In this document: in pieces, positions 1-9,038 of the stretch
How the letters are laid out: every line of letters starts with the position of its first letter
How positions within the stretch are numbered: the first letter of the stretch is position 1
From: Roseivirga sp. UBA6052
GTDB taxonomy: Bacteria > Bacteroidota > Bacteroidia > Cytophagales > Cyclobacteriaceae
Assembly: GCA_002427755.1 (NCBI GenBank)
Contig: DIYO01000009.1
Location: 313,296-377,295, forward strand
Direction of reading: 5' to 3'
Length of the DNA stretch: 64,000 bases
Translations under genes and position numbers: made by a program
Notes under the pieces: generated by a model
Seen by the model: only the letters and a program-made list of their open reading frames with translations
What the model was told of the DNA's origin: nothing
Database searches by the model: none

Positions 1-1005
1 GGAGAATACTGATCCAAATTTTTCTATAAAGCCCTTTTCTGCATCTGGTACTCTGCTTAAAGCGTCAACGTTTTGGGTAGAAATTAATGTTTCTCTCAGT
101 GTTTTAGAGCTAGCATCGAGTAACTCCTTCTGAAAACCCTTTCCTCTTTTCTGAAACTCATCGGCTAGCTGTACCAACTCGCTGAAATTGTAGGTGAAGC
201 ATTGACGCATCCAGTTTTTAAAGAAGTCATCCGTTTCATTGTCAGATTCATGAACCAATTCTAAGGCTAAACGCATATTACCTTCAGCCATGTAGGCAAT
301 CTGACTGGCACGATCATCTGTTATCTGTACTTCTTCTAATGCTTTTGTGACGTTAAAAATGTCGTCATCACTAAATGAAGGAATATTTAACTGTTGCGTT
401 CGAGAAGTAATGGTTGTCAGTAAGAGGTTAGGTGCATTGCTCACTAAAAGGAAGATTGTATTCTTGGGTGGCTCCTCCAGAATTTTCAGAATTCCATTAG
501 CAGCATTCACATTCATTGTTTCAGGCAACCAAATAATCATCACCTTGTAAGTACCCTCAAATGCTTTCAATGAAAGGGCTTTCACTATGTTTCTACTCTC
601 CTGTCTAGGAATGATCAGCTGTTTATTTTCCCATCCAAAATCCATGGCCCAATCTGCCACATTGCCGTAGATTGACTTTTTCAAAAATGCTCTCCACTCT
701 ACTAGAAATTTTTCGCTTGTAGCATCTTCTCGTTTGAACTTCGTGGTTGCTGAGGTAGGAAACACAAAGTTTACATCCGGATGAATGTATTTCATGTTCT
801 TTTGGCATGAGGCACAAACTCCACAAGCATCTTCTTCTCCAGGATTTTCACAATTAAGGTAGGTACTAAAAGCAAGAGCCATAGCCAAATTGGCTGAGCC
901 CTCTTTTCCAGCAAACAACTGGGCATGCGCCACATGATTGCTTTTTACAGATTCTATTAATTGCTTTTTTACCCCCGTTAAACCAGGTATTTGACTAAAT
1001 AGCAT
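1..1005 (-). CDS. holB: DNA polymerase III subunit delta-prime (partial, C-terminus beyond window)
   Basis: Reading from ATG at 1005 down to base 1 gives 335 open codons with no stop, so the gene runs off the left edge. The translation begins MLFSQIPGLTGVKKQLIES and looks like the clamp-loader delta-prime subunit. It has AHAQLFAG near residue 27, a zinc-site-like CGVCASC cluster near residue 65, HPDVNFVFPT, the LKILEEPPKNT segment and a TSRTQ sensor/arginine-finger-like motif. In the family this subunit, with DnaX and delta, opens and loads the beta clamp during replication; the Walker A of DnaX is not expected here and is not seen. The start overlaps the stop of the upstream GlmU-like gene by one base (TAATG), which suggests translational coupling. 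Identification is from motifs only. Confidence 0.88.
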   Translation of the reverse strand, partial: MLFSQIPGLTGVKKQLIESVKSNHVAHAQLFAGKEGSANLAMALAFSTYLNCENPGEEDACGVCASCQKNMKYIHPDVNFVFPTSATTKFKREDATSEKFLVEWRAFLKKSIYGNVADWAMDFGWENKQLIIPRQESRNIVKALSLKAFEGTYKVMIIWLPETMNVNAANGILKILEEPPKNTIFLLVSNAPNLLLTTITSRTQQLNIPSFSDDDIFNVTKALEEVQITDDRASQIAYMAEGNMRLALELVHESDNETDDFFKNWMRQCFTYNFSELVQLADEFQKRGKGFQKELLDASSKTLRETLISTQNVDALSRVPDAEKGFIEKFGSVFS

Positions 1006-2165
1006 TACTTCTTCTCCCAGATTCTGTATTCGGCAGTTCTATCAAATACTGCATCGACTATCTCCTTTTCTATGTCATCAAATTCTAGAGACCTGCGCTT
1101 CATCACAGCATCAGCTACTTCATAGAATTTTCGAGGTTGGAATGTAGTAAATCCATTGGCTCCACCCCATGAAAAGGAAGGAACAAAATTTCGAGGAAAA
1201 CCAGAGCCAAAGATATTTGCCCCTACTCCAACCACAGTACCGGTATTAAACATGGTATTAATGCCACATTTAGCATGGTCTCCCATCATTAATCCGCAAA
1301 ACTGCAGACCTGTATTTGAAAATCTTCCGGATTGATAATTCCAAAGTTTAACTGGGGCATAGTTATTCTTAAGATTTGAAGTATTGGTATCGGCTCCGAG
1401 ATTACACCATTCCCCAATCACAGAATTACCCAAGAAGCCATCATGTCCTTTATTGGAATAGCCAAAAATTACGGAGTTGCTTACTTCTCCTCCAACCTTA
1501 CAATGAGGTCCAATAGTGGTATCTCCCTTAATATTAGCTCCCATATTAACATGAGAACTTTCACAAAGGGCAAAAGCCCCATTAATTATGGCTCCTTCAT
1601 GAACAGAAGCATTCTTACCAATGTAAACAGGGCCGTTTTCTGCATTGATTATGGCAGCCTTGATAGAAGCCCCTTCTTCTACAAACAAGTTTTCCTTACC
1701 GTAAACTATAGTATGTGGGTCAGTAATTTCCTGAGAAGTTCTCCCTTTGGTAATTAGGTCAAAATCCGCCTCGATTTGCGAACGATTTAATCGGAAGATA
1801 TCCCAGCTATTCTCAATTAAAAGAGTCTCCCCCTGAAAATCTACAGCAGATTTTGATTCTCCATTTGAAGCTAGTCGTACCTCGCCCTTAACTAAAAACT
1901 CACCTTCAGCTAATTTGCTTATTGCATTGGCTAGTTCTTTGGAAGGAATGAGTGCTCCATTAATTGTAAGACTAGACGGTATTGAAGGAAACTTTTTACC
2001 TAGATATTCCTGAGTTTGATATCCGATTTGAAAACCGAATTTCTCCCATTTCTCAGCTATGGTCAAGATGCCTATGCGAATGGAGGCAACAGGCCGCGTA
2101 TAAGTAAAAGGAAGGAGTTGACCTCTAATTTTGGGGTCATCAAAGAGATTGATCTGCATATACAA
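1005..2165 (-). CDS. GlmU-like putative sugar nucleotidyltransferase with left-handed beta-helix
   Basis: 386 residues. The N-terminal part carries FTYTRPVASIRIGILT followed by EKW, typical of the degenerate nucleotidyltransferase domain of Bacteroidota GlmU-family proteins; the classical GxGxR loop is not visible. From about residue 155 to 330 there are hexapeptide-type repeats (isoleucine/valine every six residues with glycine and small residues, as in VYIGKNASVHEGAIINGA), which form a left-handed beta-helix in acyl- and sugar-transferases. These proteins are often annotated as glucose-1-phosphate thymidylyltransferase, but the reaction is not established from sequence. The start is ATG at 2165, directly beside the L31 terminator T-tract. 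The stop shares one base with holB, so the two genes are probably co-transcribed. Confidence 0.82.
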   Translation of the reverse strand: MYMQINLFDDPKIRGQLLPFTYTRPVASIRIGILTIAEKWEKFGFQIGYQTQEYLGKKFPSIPSSLTINGALIPSKELANAISKLAEGEFLVKGEVRLASNGESKSAVDFQGETLLIENSWDIFRLNRSQIEADFDLITKGRTSQEITDPHTIVYGKENLFVEEGASIKAAIINAENGPVYIGKNASVHEGAIINGAFALCESSHVNMGANIKGDTTIGPHCKVGGEVSNSVIFGYSNKGHDGFLGNSVIGEWCNLGADTNTSNLKNNYAPVKLWNYQSGRFSNTGLQFCGLMMGDHAKCGINTMFNTGTVVGVGANIFGSGFPRNFVPSFSWGGANGFTTFQPRKFYEVADAVMKRRSLEFDDIEKEIVDAVFDRTAEYRIWEKK

Positions 2166-2201
2166 AAATAAAAAAGTCTCTAGCTTTTGGTGCTAGAGAC
2201 T
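2166..2201 (-). terminator. Rho-independent terminator of the L31 gene
   Basis: On the minus strand a perfect 10-bp stem (AGTCTCTAGC at 2192-2201, GCTAGAGACT at 2175-2184) with a 7-base loop is followed by a T-rich tract (2166-2174). It lies 27 bases after the L31 stop and directly abuts the start codon of the GlmU-like gene. That gene therefore needs read-through or a promoter inside or near the terminator. Confidence 0.85.
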
Positions 2202-2227
2202 CTCTTAAATCTGTAAGAACAGAAATG

Positions 2228-2473
2228 TTATTTTTTCTTGTAACGTCTGTTGAATTTCTCAACTCTACCAGCAGTATCCACAAATAGTTTCTTACCAGTA
2301 TAAAAAGGGTGAGAAGCAGAAGAAACCTCTACTTTAATTAGCGGATAAGTGTTACCGTCTTCCCACTCAATAGTCTCACCAGAAGACATAGTAGACTGCG
2401 TTAGAAACTTGAATTCGCTTGATGTATCGTAAAATACAACTGGCTTATAGTCAGGATGAATATCTTTTTTCAT
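2228..2473 (-). CDS. rpmE2: 50S ribosomal protein L31 type B
   Basis: 81 residues beginning MKKDIHPDYKPVVFYD, the classic type B L31 start, with SHPFYTGKK and GRVEKFNRRYKKK at the C-terminus. It contains no cysteine, so it is the zinc-free type B form rather than the CxxC form. The product is a large-subunit ribosomal protein at the subunit interface. ATG at 2473 is the only reasonable start. A strong terminator follows, so the gene is probably monocistronic. Confidence 0.96.
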   Translation of the reverse strand: MKKDIHPDYKPVVFYDTSSEFKFLTQSTMSSGETIEWEDGNTYPLIKVEVSSASHPFYTGKKLFVDTAGRVEKFNRRYKKK

Positions 2474-2625
2474 TGCTCTCTTATTATACTTCCCTCAAAA
2501 AGGATTGCAAATGTAGTGACTTCAATAATATTTCACAAACATATTAGTTTTATAATTCAATGAGTTTGAGCCTTCTAATTAATTAACTTTACTCATCTAA
2601 CTAATTGACTTCATAGAAGTCTCCT

Positions 2626-4293
2626 ATGAAAAGACTACTCACTTTATTTTTTCTACTCACTGCACTATCGTCTTTAGTAGCCCAAAGCACTTTTATTCCT
2701 TACAATAGAGATTATTACCATTTAATAGATCGCTTTCAGATCAGGTATGGCTCAAACGACAATCTTTTGCCCACTACTCTGAGACCTATTAGACGGTCTG
2801 ACCTGAGTGACTTCTTACTTTCAATCCAGTCTAAATACGATTCGTTCTCTAAAGAAGATCAATTCAACTTTGAATTTTTAATGAACGACAATTGGGAATG
2901 GACTAACTCACCTTATAACGAGAATCCTAAACATTGGTGGAATTTAGCTTATGAGAGAAAATCGGATTTCTACGTTTATGAAACTGAAGATTTCAATATC
3001 AGGATAAACCCAATGTTCTATTTTACAGGTGGAACAGATTCTGACGAAGATCAAACTTTATATACCAATACCAGAGGAATAGAGGTACAAGGTATGATTG
3101 ATAAGAAGATTGGCTTTTATTCCATGCTTACAACTACCCAATCAAGATTTCCTAGGTACGTTTATGATCAAATTAGAGCAGATAGAGCTTTTCCAAACGA
3201 AGGGTTTTGGAAAGATGGAGAAGGAGGAACAAGAACATGGGACTTCTTCCACGCAAGAGGGTACCTAACTTTCAATTTCACTAAGAGCATTGATATACAG
3301 GTTGGACATGACAAAAAATTCATTGGACAGGGACTAAGGTCTATGGTCCTATCTGATTTCTCGAGCCCTTTCCTTTTTGGTCAAATTAATACCAATCTGG
3401 GCAAGGTTAGATATACCAACCTATTCGCACAACTTACAGAGAACATCATATTTGCGGGAGAAAATCCTGGTGATGGTGACTACCCTAAGAAATACTTGAG
3501 TATGCACAGGCTAGGCATCCAATTATTTCCCAGTCTAGAAATAGGTGTTTTTGAAAGCATCATATCAGGTGCCGCAAACATAAATTATTTCAACCCGATC
3601 ATTTTCTACAGGGCAATTGAGCAAAATGAAGGCAGCCCTGACAATACATTAGCAGGCCTAGATTTCAATTACAATTACAAAAATATGATCCAGTTTTACG
3701 GTCAGTTTATTTTAGATGAATTTGTAATAGATGCCTTAAGATCGGGTAATGGAGACTGGAGAAATAAATTTGGAGTACAATTAGGTGCCAAATATTTAGA
3801 TGCTTTTGAAATTCAGAATCTAGATCTTCAAGCAGAATACAATGTTGCCAGGCCTTACTTCTATGCTTATGAAGACCCAGCACTCAGTTATACCAATTAC
3901 CGCAATCCACTTGCACATCCTTTAGGCGCGAATTTTAATGAGCTCATTCTTTCTGCTAGATATCAACCTATACCTAAACTATATGTCCAAGGGAGATTAA
4001 TAAGGTCTTCAACTGGCCAAGACTTCAACGATCAAAACTTTGGGAGTGATCTACTCAAAAGTACAGATACAAGGGTGAGTGGAACAGGAAACACTATTGG
4101 ACAAGGATTGGCCACCACCATTACTTACTTTGAAACATCGGGCTCTTACAGCCTTCTTCACAATCTCTTTGCGGATGTAAGATTGCTTTACAGGAATTTT
4201 GATCAAGGAGATAACTCCAATCCTTTGGCATCGTCTTTCATAGGAACTATTTCTTTAAGATGGAACCTTCCCCAGCGGCAACACGAATTCTAA
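2626..4293 (+). CDS. RemB/Wzi-like outer-membrane beta-barrel protein
   Basis: 555 residues with a clear signal peptide (hydrophobic residues 4-17, then SSLVAQ). The mature part starts with FIPYNRDYYHLIDRFQIRYG and is rich in alternating aromatic/polar beta-strands; the last domain ends SLRWNLPQ. This resembles the Bacteroidota proteins annotated as gliding-motility protein RemB, which are related to the capsule-assembly barrel Wzi. Family role: an outer-membrane protein tied to surface polysaccharide or gliding; which applies here is not shown by sequence. It sits 33 bases before the MsbA-like exporter and near gmhA, an envelope and lipopolysaccharide setting. The RemB match is from memory of its N-terminus and should be treated as moderate. 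Confidence 0.65.
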   Translation: MKRLLTLFFLLTALSSLVAQSTFIPYNRDYYHLIDRFQIRYGSNDNLLPTTLRPIRRSDLSDFLLSIQSKYDSFSKEDQFNFEFLMNDNWEWTNSPYNENPKHWWNLAYERKSDFYVYETEDFNIRINPMFYFTGGTDSDEDQTLYTNTRGIEVQGMIDKKIGFYSMLTTTQSRFPRYVYDQIRADRAFPNEGFWKDGEGGTRTWDFFHARGYLTFNFTKSIDIQVGHDKKFIGQGLRSMVLSDFSSPFLFGQINTNLGKVRYTNLFAQLTENIIFAGENPGDGDYPKKYLSMHRLGIQLFPSLEIGVFESIISGAANINYFNPIIFYRAIEQNEGSPDNTLAGLDFNYNYKNMIQFYGQFILDEFVIDALRSGNGDWRNKFGVQLGAKYLDAFEIQNLDLQAEYNVARPYFYAYEDPALSYTNYRNPLAHPLGANFNELILSARYQPIPKLYVQGRLIRSSTGQDFNDQNFGSDLLKSTDTRVSGTGNTIGQGLATTITYFETSGSYSLLHNLFADVRLLYRNFDQGDNSNPLASSFIGTISLRWNLPQRQHEF

Positions 4294-4326
4294 GCTTATA
4301 ATACATAACTTGCCGCATCATTTAAT

Positions 4327-6156
4327 ATGAGCACTTACGGTAGAATAATCTCTTACGCCAAACCTTATCACAGGTACTTTCCGCAGTACATTGTGTTTGC
4401 TCTATTGGCAATCATTTTTGGCTTAACTAACCTAGCCTTACTAGAACCGCTTTTTACGGTAATCTTTGAAACTAAAAGTTCTGAAGAACTACAGAAACTA
4501 GCTACAACTAATAATGGCACATTGTTATCGAGTGGCAGACAACTTTTCTATCAGAAACTTATAGATGTGAGAGATTCTTACGGAGAAGAAAAGGTGCTTA
4601 TTTATGTAAGTATTGTTATAGGAACGAGTGCCTTACTTTCTAATCTGTTCACATATATCTCAAACGTAATCATGGGATATGTAAGAGCAGATGTTATTCA
4701 AAAAATAAGAAATAAGGTATTTGAGAATACCACAAGACTGCAACTAGGGTTCTTTGCTGGGGAAAGGAAAGGCGATATCATGTCTAGAATGACTAATGAT
4801 GTTCAGGAAATAGAAACTACTCTCGTTTCTTCAATTAAAGTGTTCTTTAGAGAGCCTGCGACCATCATTGTTTTCCTTATCTATCTCTTTATTGTATCCG
4901 TTGAATTGACACTTTTTACACTGGTATTCTTTCCAGTGATGGGCTTTATTATTTCAGAGATCGTAAAAAGGTTAAAGAAGAAAGCGATTCTAAGCCAAGA
5001 GTCATTAGGTAGAATAGTAAACCTTATGGACGAAGTTTTTGGTGGAATGAGGGTGATAAAAGCATTTACTGCCAAAGGCTACGTAAACGAACTCTTTCAA
5101 AAAGAAACTGAAAACTATAGACGCATTAATGTCTCTATGGCGCGGAAAAACGAACTGGCTTCACCAACTTCTCAATTCTTAGGAATTCTAGTAGTGGCTA
5201 CTCTATTAGTAGTAGGTGGTAACTTAGTTTTAGAAAAAGAGACCAATCTTGAAGCGGAGCAATTGCTAGCCTATATTATAGTCTTTAGCCAAATATTAAA
5301 TCCTGCAAAAAGTATCTCTCAATCAATAAGTAATATCCAAAGAGGTATTGCCTCAGCTGATAGGATTTTTAAACTGATTGATGAAAAGCCGCTTATTCAG
5401 AGCAAACCAAATGCTGTGACTATTAACAGGTTTGAAGAAACGATTGAAATCAAAAATTTAGGCTTTAAGTACGAACAAGAGCCAATCCTGAAAAACATTA
5501 ACCTCACGATTAAAAAAGGAGAGACTGTGGCACTGGTTGGTGCCTCAGGCGCTGGAAAGTCTACACTTGCAGATTTGATCCCTAGGTTCTACGATGCCAC
5601 CGAAGGAGATATATTTATAGATGGCCTATCTCTAAAGGATTTGGATGTGAATGCTTTGAGATCTCTAATGGGGGTTGTTACTCAAGAGTCTATTCTATTT
5701 AATGATTCTGTGGGTAAAAACATTGCTTTTGCAATGCCCAATGCTAATCTAAGCGACATTGAAAATGCTGCTAAAATTGCCAATGCTCATGAGTTTATCT
5801 CTGAGTTAGAAAACGGCTACGATACCAACATTGGTGAACGAGGAGGCAAATTATCAGGTGGCCAAAGGCAAAGGGTAAGTATTGCAAGAGCCATTATGAA
5901 GAATCCACCAATCTTAATTCTAGATGAAGCCACATCGGCATTAGATACTGAATCTGAAAAGTTAGTGCAAGACGCGCTTACGAACCTAATGAAGAACCGT
6001 ACCTCAATTGTGATTGCTCACAGATTAAGTACCATTCAACATGCTGATAAAATTGTGGTTCTGGACAAAGGCGAAATATCTGAAGTAGGCACACATGCTG
6101 AATTAATGAATTCAAATGGCATTTATAAAAAGCTTGTAACGATGCAATCTGTTTAG
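4327..6156 (+). CDS. ABC transporter, fused membrane and ATPase domains (MsbA-like)
   Basis: 609 residues in the order of a half-transporter exporter. A six-helix membrane domain spans about residues 15-330, followed by a nucleotide-binding domain. Visible motifs are Walker A GASGAGKST at 405-413, signature LSGGQ at 509-513, Walker B ILILDE at 529-534 and the H-loop histidine at 565. The layout fits MsbA-type lipid or glycolipid flippases working as homodimers in the inner membrane. The next gene, gmhA, makes a lipopolysaccharide core precursor, which agrees with a lipid A-core role, but a drug-exporter role cannot be excluded. All catalytic motifs are intact. The start ATG at 4327 has no alternative close by. 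Confidence 0.85.
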   Translation: MSTYGRIISYAKPYHRYFPQYIVFALLAIIFGLTNLALLEPLFTVIFETKSSEELQKLATTNNGTLLSSGRQLFYQKLIDVRDSYGEEKVLIYVSIVIGTSALLSNLFTYISNVIMGYVRADVIQKIRNKVFENTTRLQLGFFAGERKGDIMSRMTNDVQEIETTLVSSIKVFFREPATIIVFLIYLFIVSVELTLFTLVFFPVMGFIISEIVKRLKKKAILSQESLGRIVNLMDEVFGGMRVIKAFTAKGYVNELFQKETENYRRINVSMARKNELASPTSQFLGILVVATLLVVGGNLVLEKETNLEAEQLLAYIIVFSQILNPAKSISQSISNIQRGIASADRIFKLIDEKPLIQSKPNAVTINRFEETIEIKNLGFKYEQEPILKNINLTIKKGETVALVGASGAGKSTLADLIPRFYDATEGDIFIDGLSLKDLDVNALRSLMGVVTQESILFNDSVGKNIAFAMPNANLSDIENAAKIANAHEFISELENGYDTNIGERGGKLSGGQRQRVSIARAIMKNPPILILDEATSALDTESEKLVQDALTNLMKNRTSIVIAHRLSTIQHADKIVVLDKGEISEVGTHAELMNSNGIYKKLVTMQSV

Positions 6157-6218
6157 ATTAATCAAAGCTTTTTTTGCAATATAAAGTAATAATCGTTTTA
6201 TTCATTTAACCTTGAACA

Positions 6219-6806
6219 ATGGAAAATAGTCAACTGATCTTAGCAGAATTGCAAGAAGCACATAAAGTGCTGGAGCAATTTTTATCTAATGAACAGAACA
6301 TTGCCACTATTGAAAACGCAGGCTTGGCTTTGGCCGAGGCTATTAATAATGGTGGAAAGATTATTTCCTGTGGCAATGGAGGCTCTCATTGCGATGCCAT
6401 GCATTTTGCTGAAGAATTAACTGGCAGATACCGAGAGAATCGAAAAGCCCTACCGGCAATAGCCATTTCGGATCCAAGCCATATTTCTTGTGTATCGAAT
6501 GACTTTGGCTATGACTTCATATTCTCGAGATACATTGAAGGATTAGGGCAGGCAGGTGATGTACTCTTGGGTATAAGCACAAGCGGAAACTCTAAAAATG
6601 TATTAAGGGCCGCTGAGATGGCTAAGCAGAAAAAAATGAAGGTTATAGCCCTCACTGGAAAGAATGGTGGTGATCTTGCAGAGTTAGCGGATATTGAAAT
6701 TCGAGTGCCACATATGGGCTTTGCAGACCGAGTTCAGGAAATCCATATCAAGGTGATACATATTTTGATACAACTAATAGAAAAGCACACACTTGATTCT
6801 ATCTAA
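6219..6806 (+). CDS. gmhA: Sedoheptulose-7-phosphate isomerase (phosphoheptose isomerase)
   Basis: 195 residues with one SIS domain. GmhA converts sedoheptulose 7-phosphate to D-glycero-D-manno-heptose 7-phosphate, the first step of ADP-heptose synthesis for lipopolysaccharide core. The stretch CGNGGSHCDAMHFAEELTGR near residues 51-70, ISTSGNS near 119 and the C-terminal QEIHIKVIHILIQLIE are almost those of the enterobacterial enzyme. The catalytic glutamates (65/66) and histidine 181 line up with E65 and H180 of E. coli GmhA. The 3' end overlaps the next gene by 14 bases. No other heptose genes lie in the window. Confidence 0.94.
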   Translation: MENSQLILAELQEAHKVLEQFLSNEQNIATIENAGLALAEAINNGGKIISCGNGGSHCDAMHFAEELTGRYRENRKALPAIAISDPSHISCVSNDFGYDFIFSRYIEGLGQAGDVLLGISTSGNSKNVLRAAEMAKQKKMKVIALTGKNGGDLAELADIEIRVPHMGFADRVQEIHIKVIHILIQLIEKHTLDSI

Positions 6807-8331
6807 AGGTTATGGCAGTGCCGTTTTTGGTGTAGATGCCCAAATTATTACCATCGAAGTTAATATTGTCGATGGTACTAAATTTTACATGTCGGGCTTG
6901 CCTGATAACACGGTAAAAGAAAGTCAACACCGTATCGAGTCGGTCTTCAAGTATTTTGAATATCGAATGCCAAGACGCAAAGTGGTAGTAAACCTAGCTC
7001 CGGCAGATATACGCAAAGAAGGCTCAGCTTACGACCTGCCCATTGCACTAGGTATTCTCAAATCTTCTGGTCAAATCAATGCGCTTAAGATGGAAGATTA
7101 CATCATTATGGGAGAATTGGCATTAGATGGTACCTTAAGACCAATCAAAGGTGCTCTCCCCATAGCTATTGAGGCGCGTAAACAAGGGTTCAAAGGCTTT
7201 TTATTACCGTATGAGAACGCCAATGAAGCAGCCATTGTCAACGACCTTGAAGTCATAGGTGTTCACAATCTTATTGATGCCATAGAATTCTTAGACGATA
7301 AAAGAGTATTTGAGCCTATTGTCTACGATACACGAGAAAACTTCTTTAATAACCTGAATGACTATGAGGCCGATTTTGCCCATGTTCAAGGTCAGGAGAA
7401 CATCAAACGTGCCATGGAAATTGCCGCTGCGGGTGGTCACAATGTAATTATGATTGGCCCACCAGGTGCAGGAAAAACCATGCTCGCTAAACGGCTTCCT
7501 TCTATCCTTCCTCCATTGTCGTTACACGAAGCCCTTGAAACAACCAAGATTCATTCTGTAGCTGGGAAACTAGGAGCAAATGCCGAATTAATCACAAGGA
7601 GGCCTTTTAGAAGCCCTCATCACACTGTATCTGATGTAGCGTTGGTTGGTGGCGGAGGAGTTCCTCAACCTGGTGAAATATCACTGGCCCACAATGGAGT
7701 TTTGTTTTTAGATGAGCTGCCAGAGTTTAAAAGAACCGTTCTTGAGGTTATGAGACAGCCGCTAGAAGAAAGAAGAGTTACGATTTCAAGGGCAAGAGTT
7801 TCTGTAGACTTTCCTAGCAACTTTATGCTTATAGCCAGTATGAACCCCTGCCCTTGCGGCTACTACAATCATCCAGAAAAGGAATGTATGTGCGGCTCCA
7901 ATCAGGTACAACGATATCTAAACAAAGTAAGTGGACCACTTTTAGACCGAATTGATTTACATGTTGAAGTAACACCTGTGTCTTTTGATCAAATGACGCA
8001 AAACAGAAAAGCGGAAAGCAGCGAAGTGATTCGAGACCGCGTAATAGCAGCCAGAGAAATTCAAACGGAGCGATTGAAACAGCATGGTCTTCACTCCAAT
8101 GCCATGATGAGTAGTCAAATAGTAAAAGAAGTTTGCCAGATTAATGAAGCGGGTAAAACGTTGTTGAAAACCGCTATGGAAAGACTTGGTCTTTCCGCAA
8201 GAGCCTATGATAGAATCCTTAAAGTAAGCCGTACCATCGCAGACTTGGAAGGCAAGAAGGACATTGGCATTGAACATCTTGCTGAAGCTATTCAATATAG
8301 AAGCCTAGACAGAGAAGGCTGGGCAGGTTAA
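6793..8331 (+). CDS. comM: YifB/ComM-family Mg-chelatase-like AAA+ ATPase
   Basis: 512 residues. ComM proteins are hexameric AAA+ helicases that help branch migration during natural transformation; many non-competent bacteria also carry them. The N-terminal Lon-like domain starts SKGYGSAVFGVDA. The AAA+ core has Walker A GPPGAGKT at 222-229 and Walker B VLFLDELPEF. A cysteine cluster (MNPCPCGYYNHPEKECMCG) and the C-terminal Mg-chelatase domain follow. The start codon is TTG at 6793: it puts the conserved YGSAVFGVDA motif seven residues from the N-terminus, as in relatives, and no ATG or GTG fits better. The gene overlaps gmhA by 14 bases and its 3' end overlaps the convergent esterase gene by 4. 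Confidence 0.92.
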   Translation: MILSKGYGSAVFGVDAQIITIEVNIVDGTKFYMSGLPDNTVKESQHRIESVFKYFEYRMPRRKVVVNLAPADIRKEGSAYDLPIALGILKSSGQINALKMEDYIIMGELALDGTLRPIKGALPIAIEARKQGFKGFLLPYENANEAAIVNDLEVIGVHNLIDAIEFLDDKRVFEPIVYDTRENFFNNLNDYEADFAHVQGQENIKRAMEIAAAGGHNVIMIGPPGAGKTMLAKRLPSILPPLSLHEALETTKIHSVAGKLGANAELITRRPFRSPHHTVSDVALVGGGGVPQPGEISLAHNGVLFLDELPEFKRTVLEVMRQPLEERRVTISRARVSVDFPSNFMLIASMNPCPCGYYNHPEKECMCGSNQVQRYLNKVSGPLLDRIDLHVEVTPVSFDQMTQNRKAESSEVIRDRVIAAREIQTERLKQHGLHSNAMMSSQIVKEVCQINEAGKTLLKTAMERLGLSARAYDRILKVSRTIADLEGKKDIGIEHLAEAIQYRSLDREGWAG

Positions 8332-8951
8332 TTCAATACTGCTTCCAGATAGCTCCAGACTGTTTCTGCCACTATTTCATGACCCTTTGGATTAGGATGA
8401 ATACCATCTGGGAGATTTAACTCAGGCTCTCCACCCACGCCTTCGAGTAAAAACGGAATTAGATTAACATCTTGATCCTTAGCCACTCTACTAAAGAGCG
8501 TCTTAAAATTATCTGCATACGCTTGCCCAAGATTAGGTGGTATTTGCATTCCACAAAGGAATATGGTGGCATTGGCGTTAGCCTTCCGAATCTTAAGCAC
8601 CATTGCTTCAAGGTTTTTCTCTGTTTCTTCCAAACTCAATCCTCTTAAGCCATCGTTCCCACCTAATTCTAAAAAGAAAATGTCAGGCTTGCTTCTCAGT
8701 ATCCAATCAATTCTAGTTAAGCCTCCAGCAGAAGTCTCCCCACTTAAGCCCGCGTTAATTACATTATAATTAAGCTCCCTTTCATTTATCTTACCTTGGA
8801 CTAGGCTGGTGAAGGCTTGTTCAATCGGAATACCATAACCAGCCGTAATACTGTCTCCAAAAAAGATAATATTCTTCCTCTCCTGAGATTCTGGTTTGAT
8901 GAGAATACCTGAAATAAAAAGTACTACTGTGAATACGGAAGCTCGAAACAT
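8328..8951 (-). CDS. TesA-like arylesterase / lysophospholipase (SGNH-GDSL hydrolase)
   Basis: 207 residues with an N-terminal hydrophobic signal or anchor (residues 6-18), so probably periplasmic or envelope-bound. The four SGNH blocks are visible: FFGDSITAGYG with the nucleophile Ser34, GLSGETSAGG, LGGNDGLRG and the DGIHPNPKGH block with Asp182 and His185. This is the pattern of TesA, a thioesterase/lysophospholipase L1. It is divergent from the ABC ATPase/permease genes that follow, exactly as tesA is divergent from ybbA-ybbP in E. coli, which strengthens the call. The stop overlaps the end of comM by 4 bases on the opposite strand. Confidence 0.88.
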   Translation of the reverse strand: MFRASVFTVVLFISGILIKPESQERKNIIFFGDSITAGYGIPIEQAFTSLVQGKINERELNYNVINAGLSGETSAGGLTRIDWILRSKPDIFFLELGGNDGLRGLSLEETEKNLEAMVLKIRKANANATIFLCGMQIPPNLGQAYADNFKTLFSRVAKDQDVNLIPFLLEGVGGEPELNLPDGIHPNPKGHEIVAETVWSYLEAVLN

Positions 8952-9038
8952 TTTGTGTTTTGATTTACTTTAATCCTTTAAACTGAAGAACACTTCTTAA
9001 GTTCCTACGTCTTATAAAAACTATTAGCCCATTAATTT

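Noticed and set aside
1443..1757. 104-codon plus-strand frame inside the GlmU-like gene
   Set aside because: It is fully covered by a well-supported gene on the other strand, with no recognisable domain.
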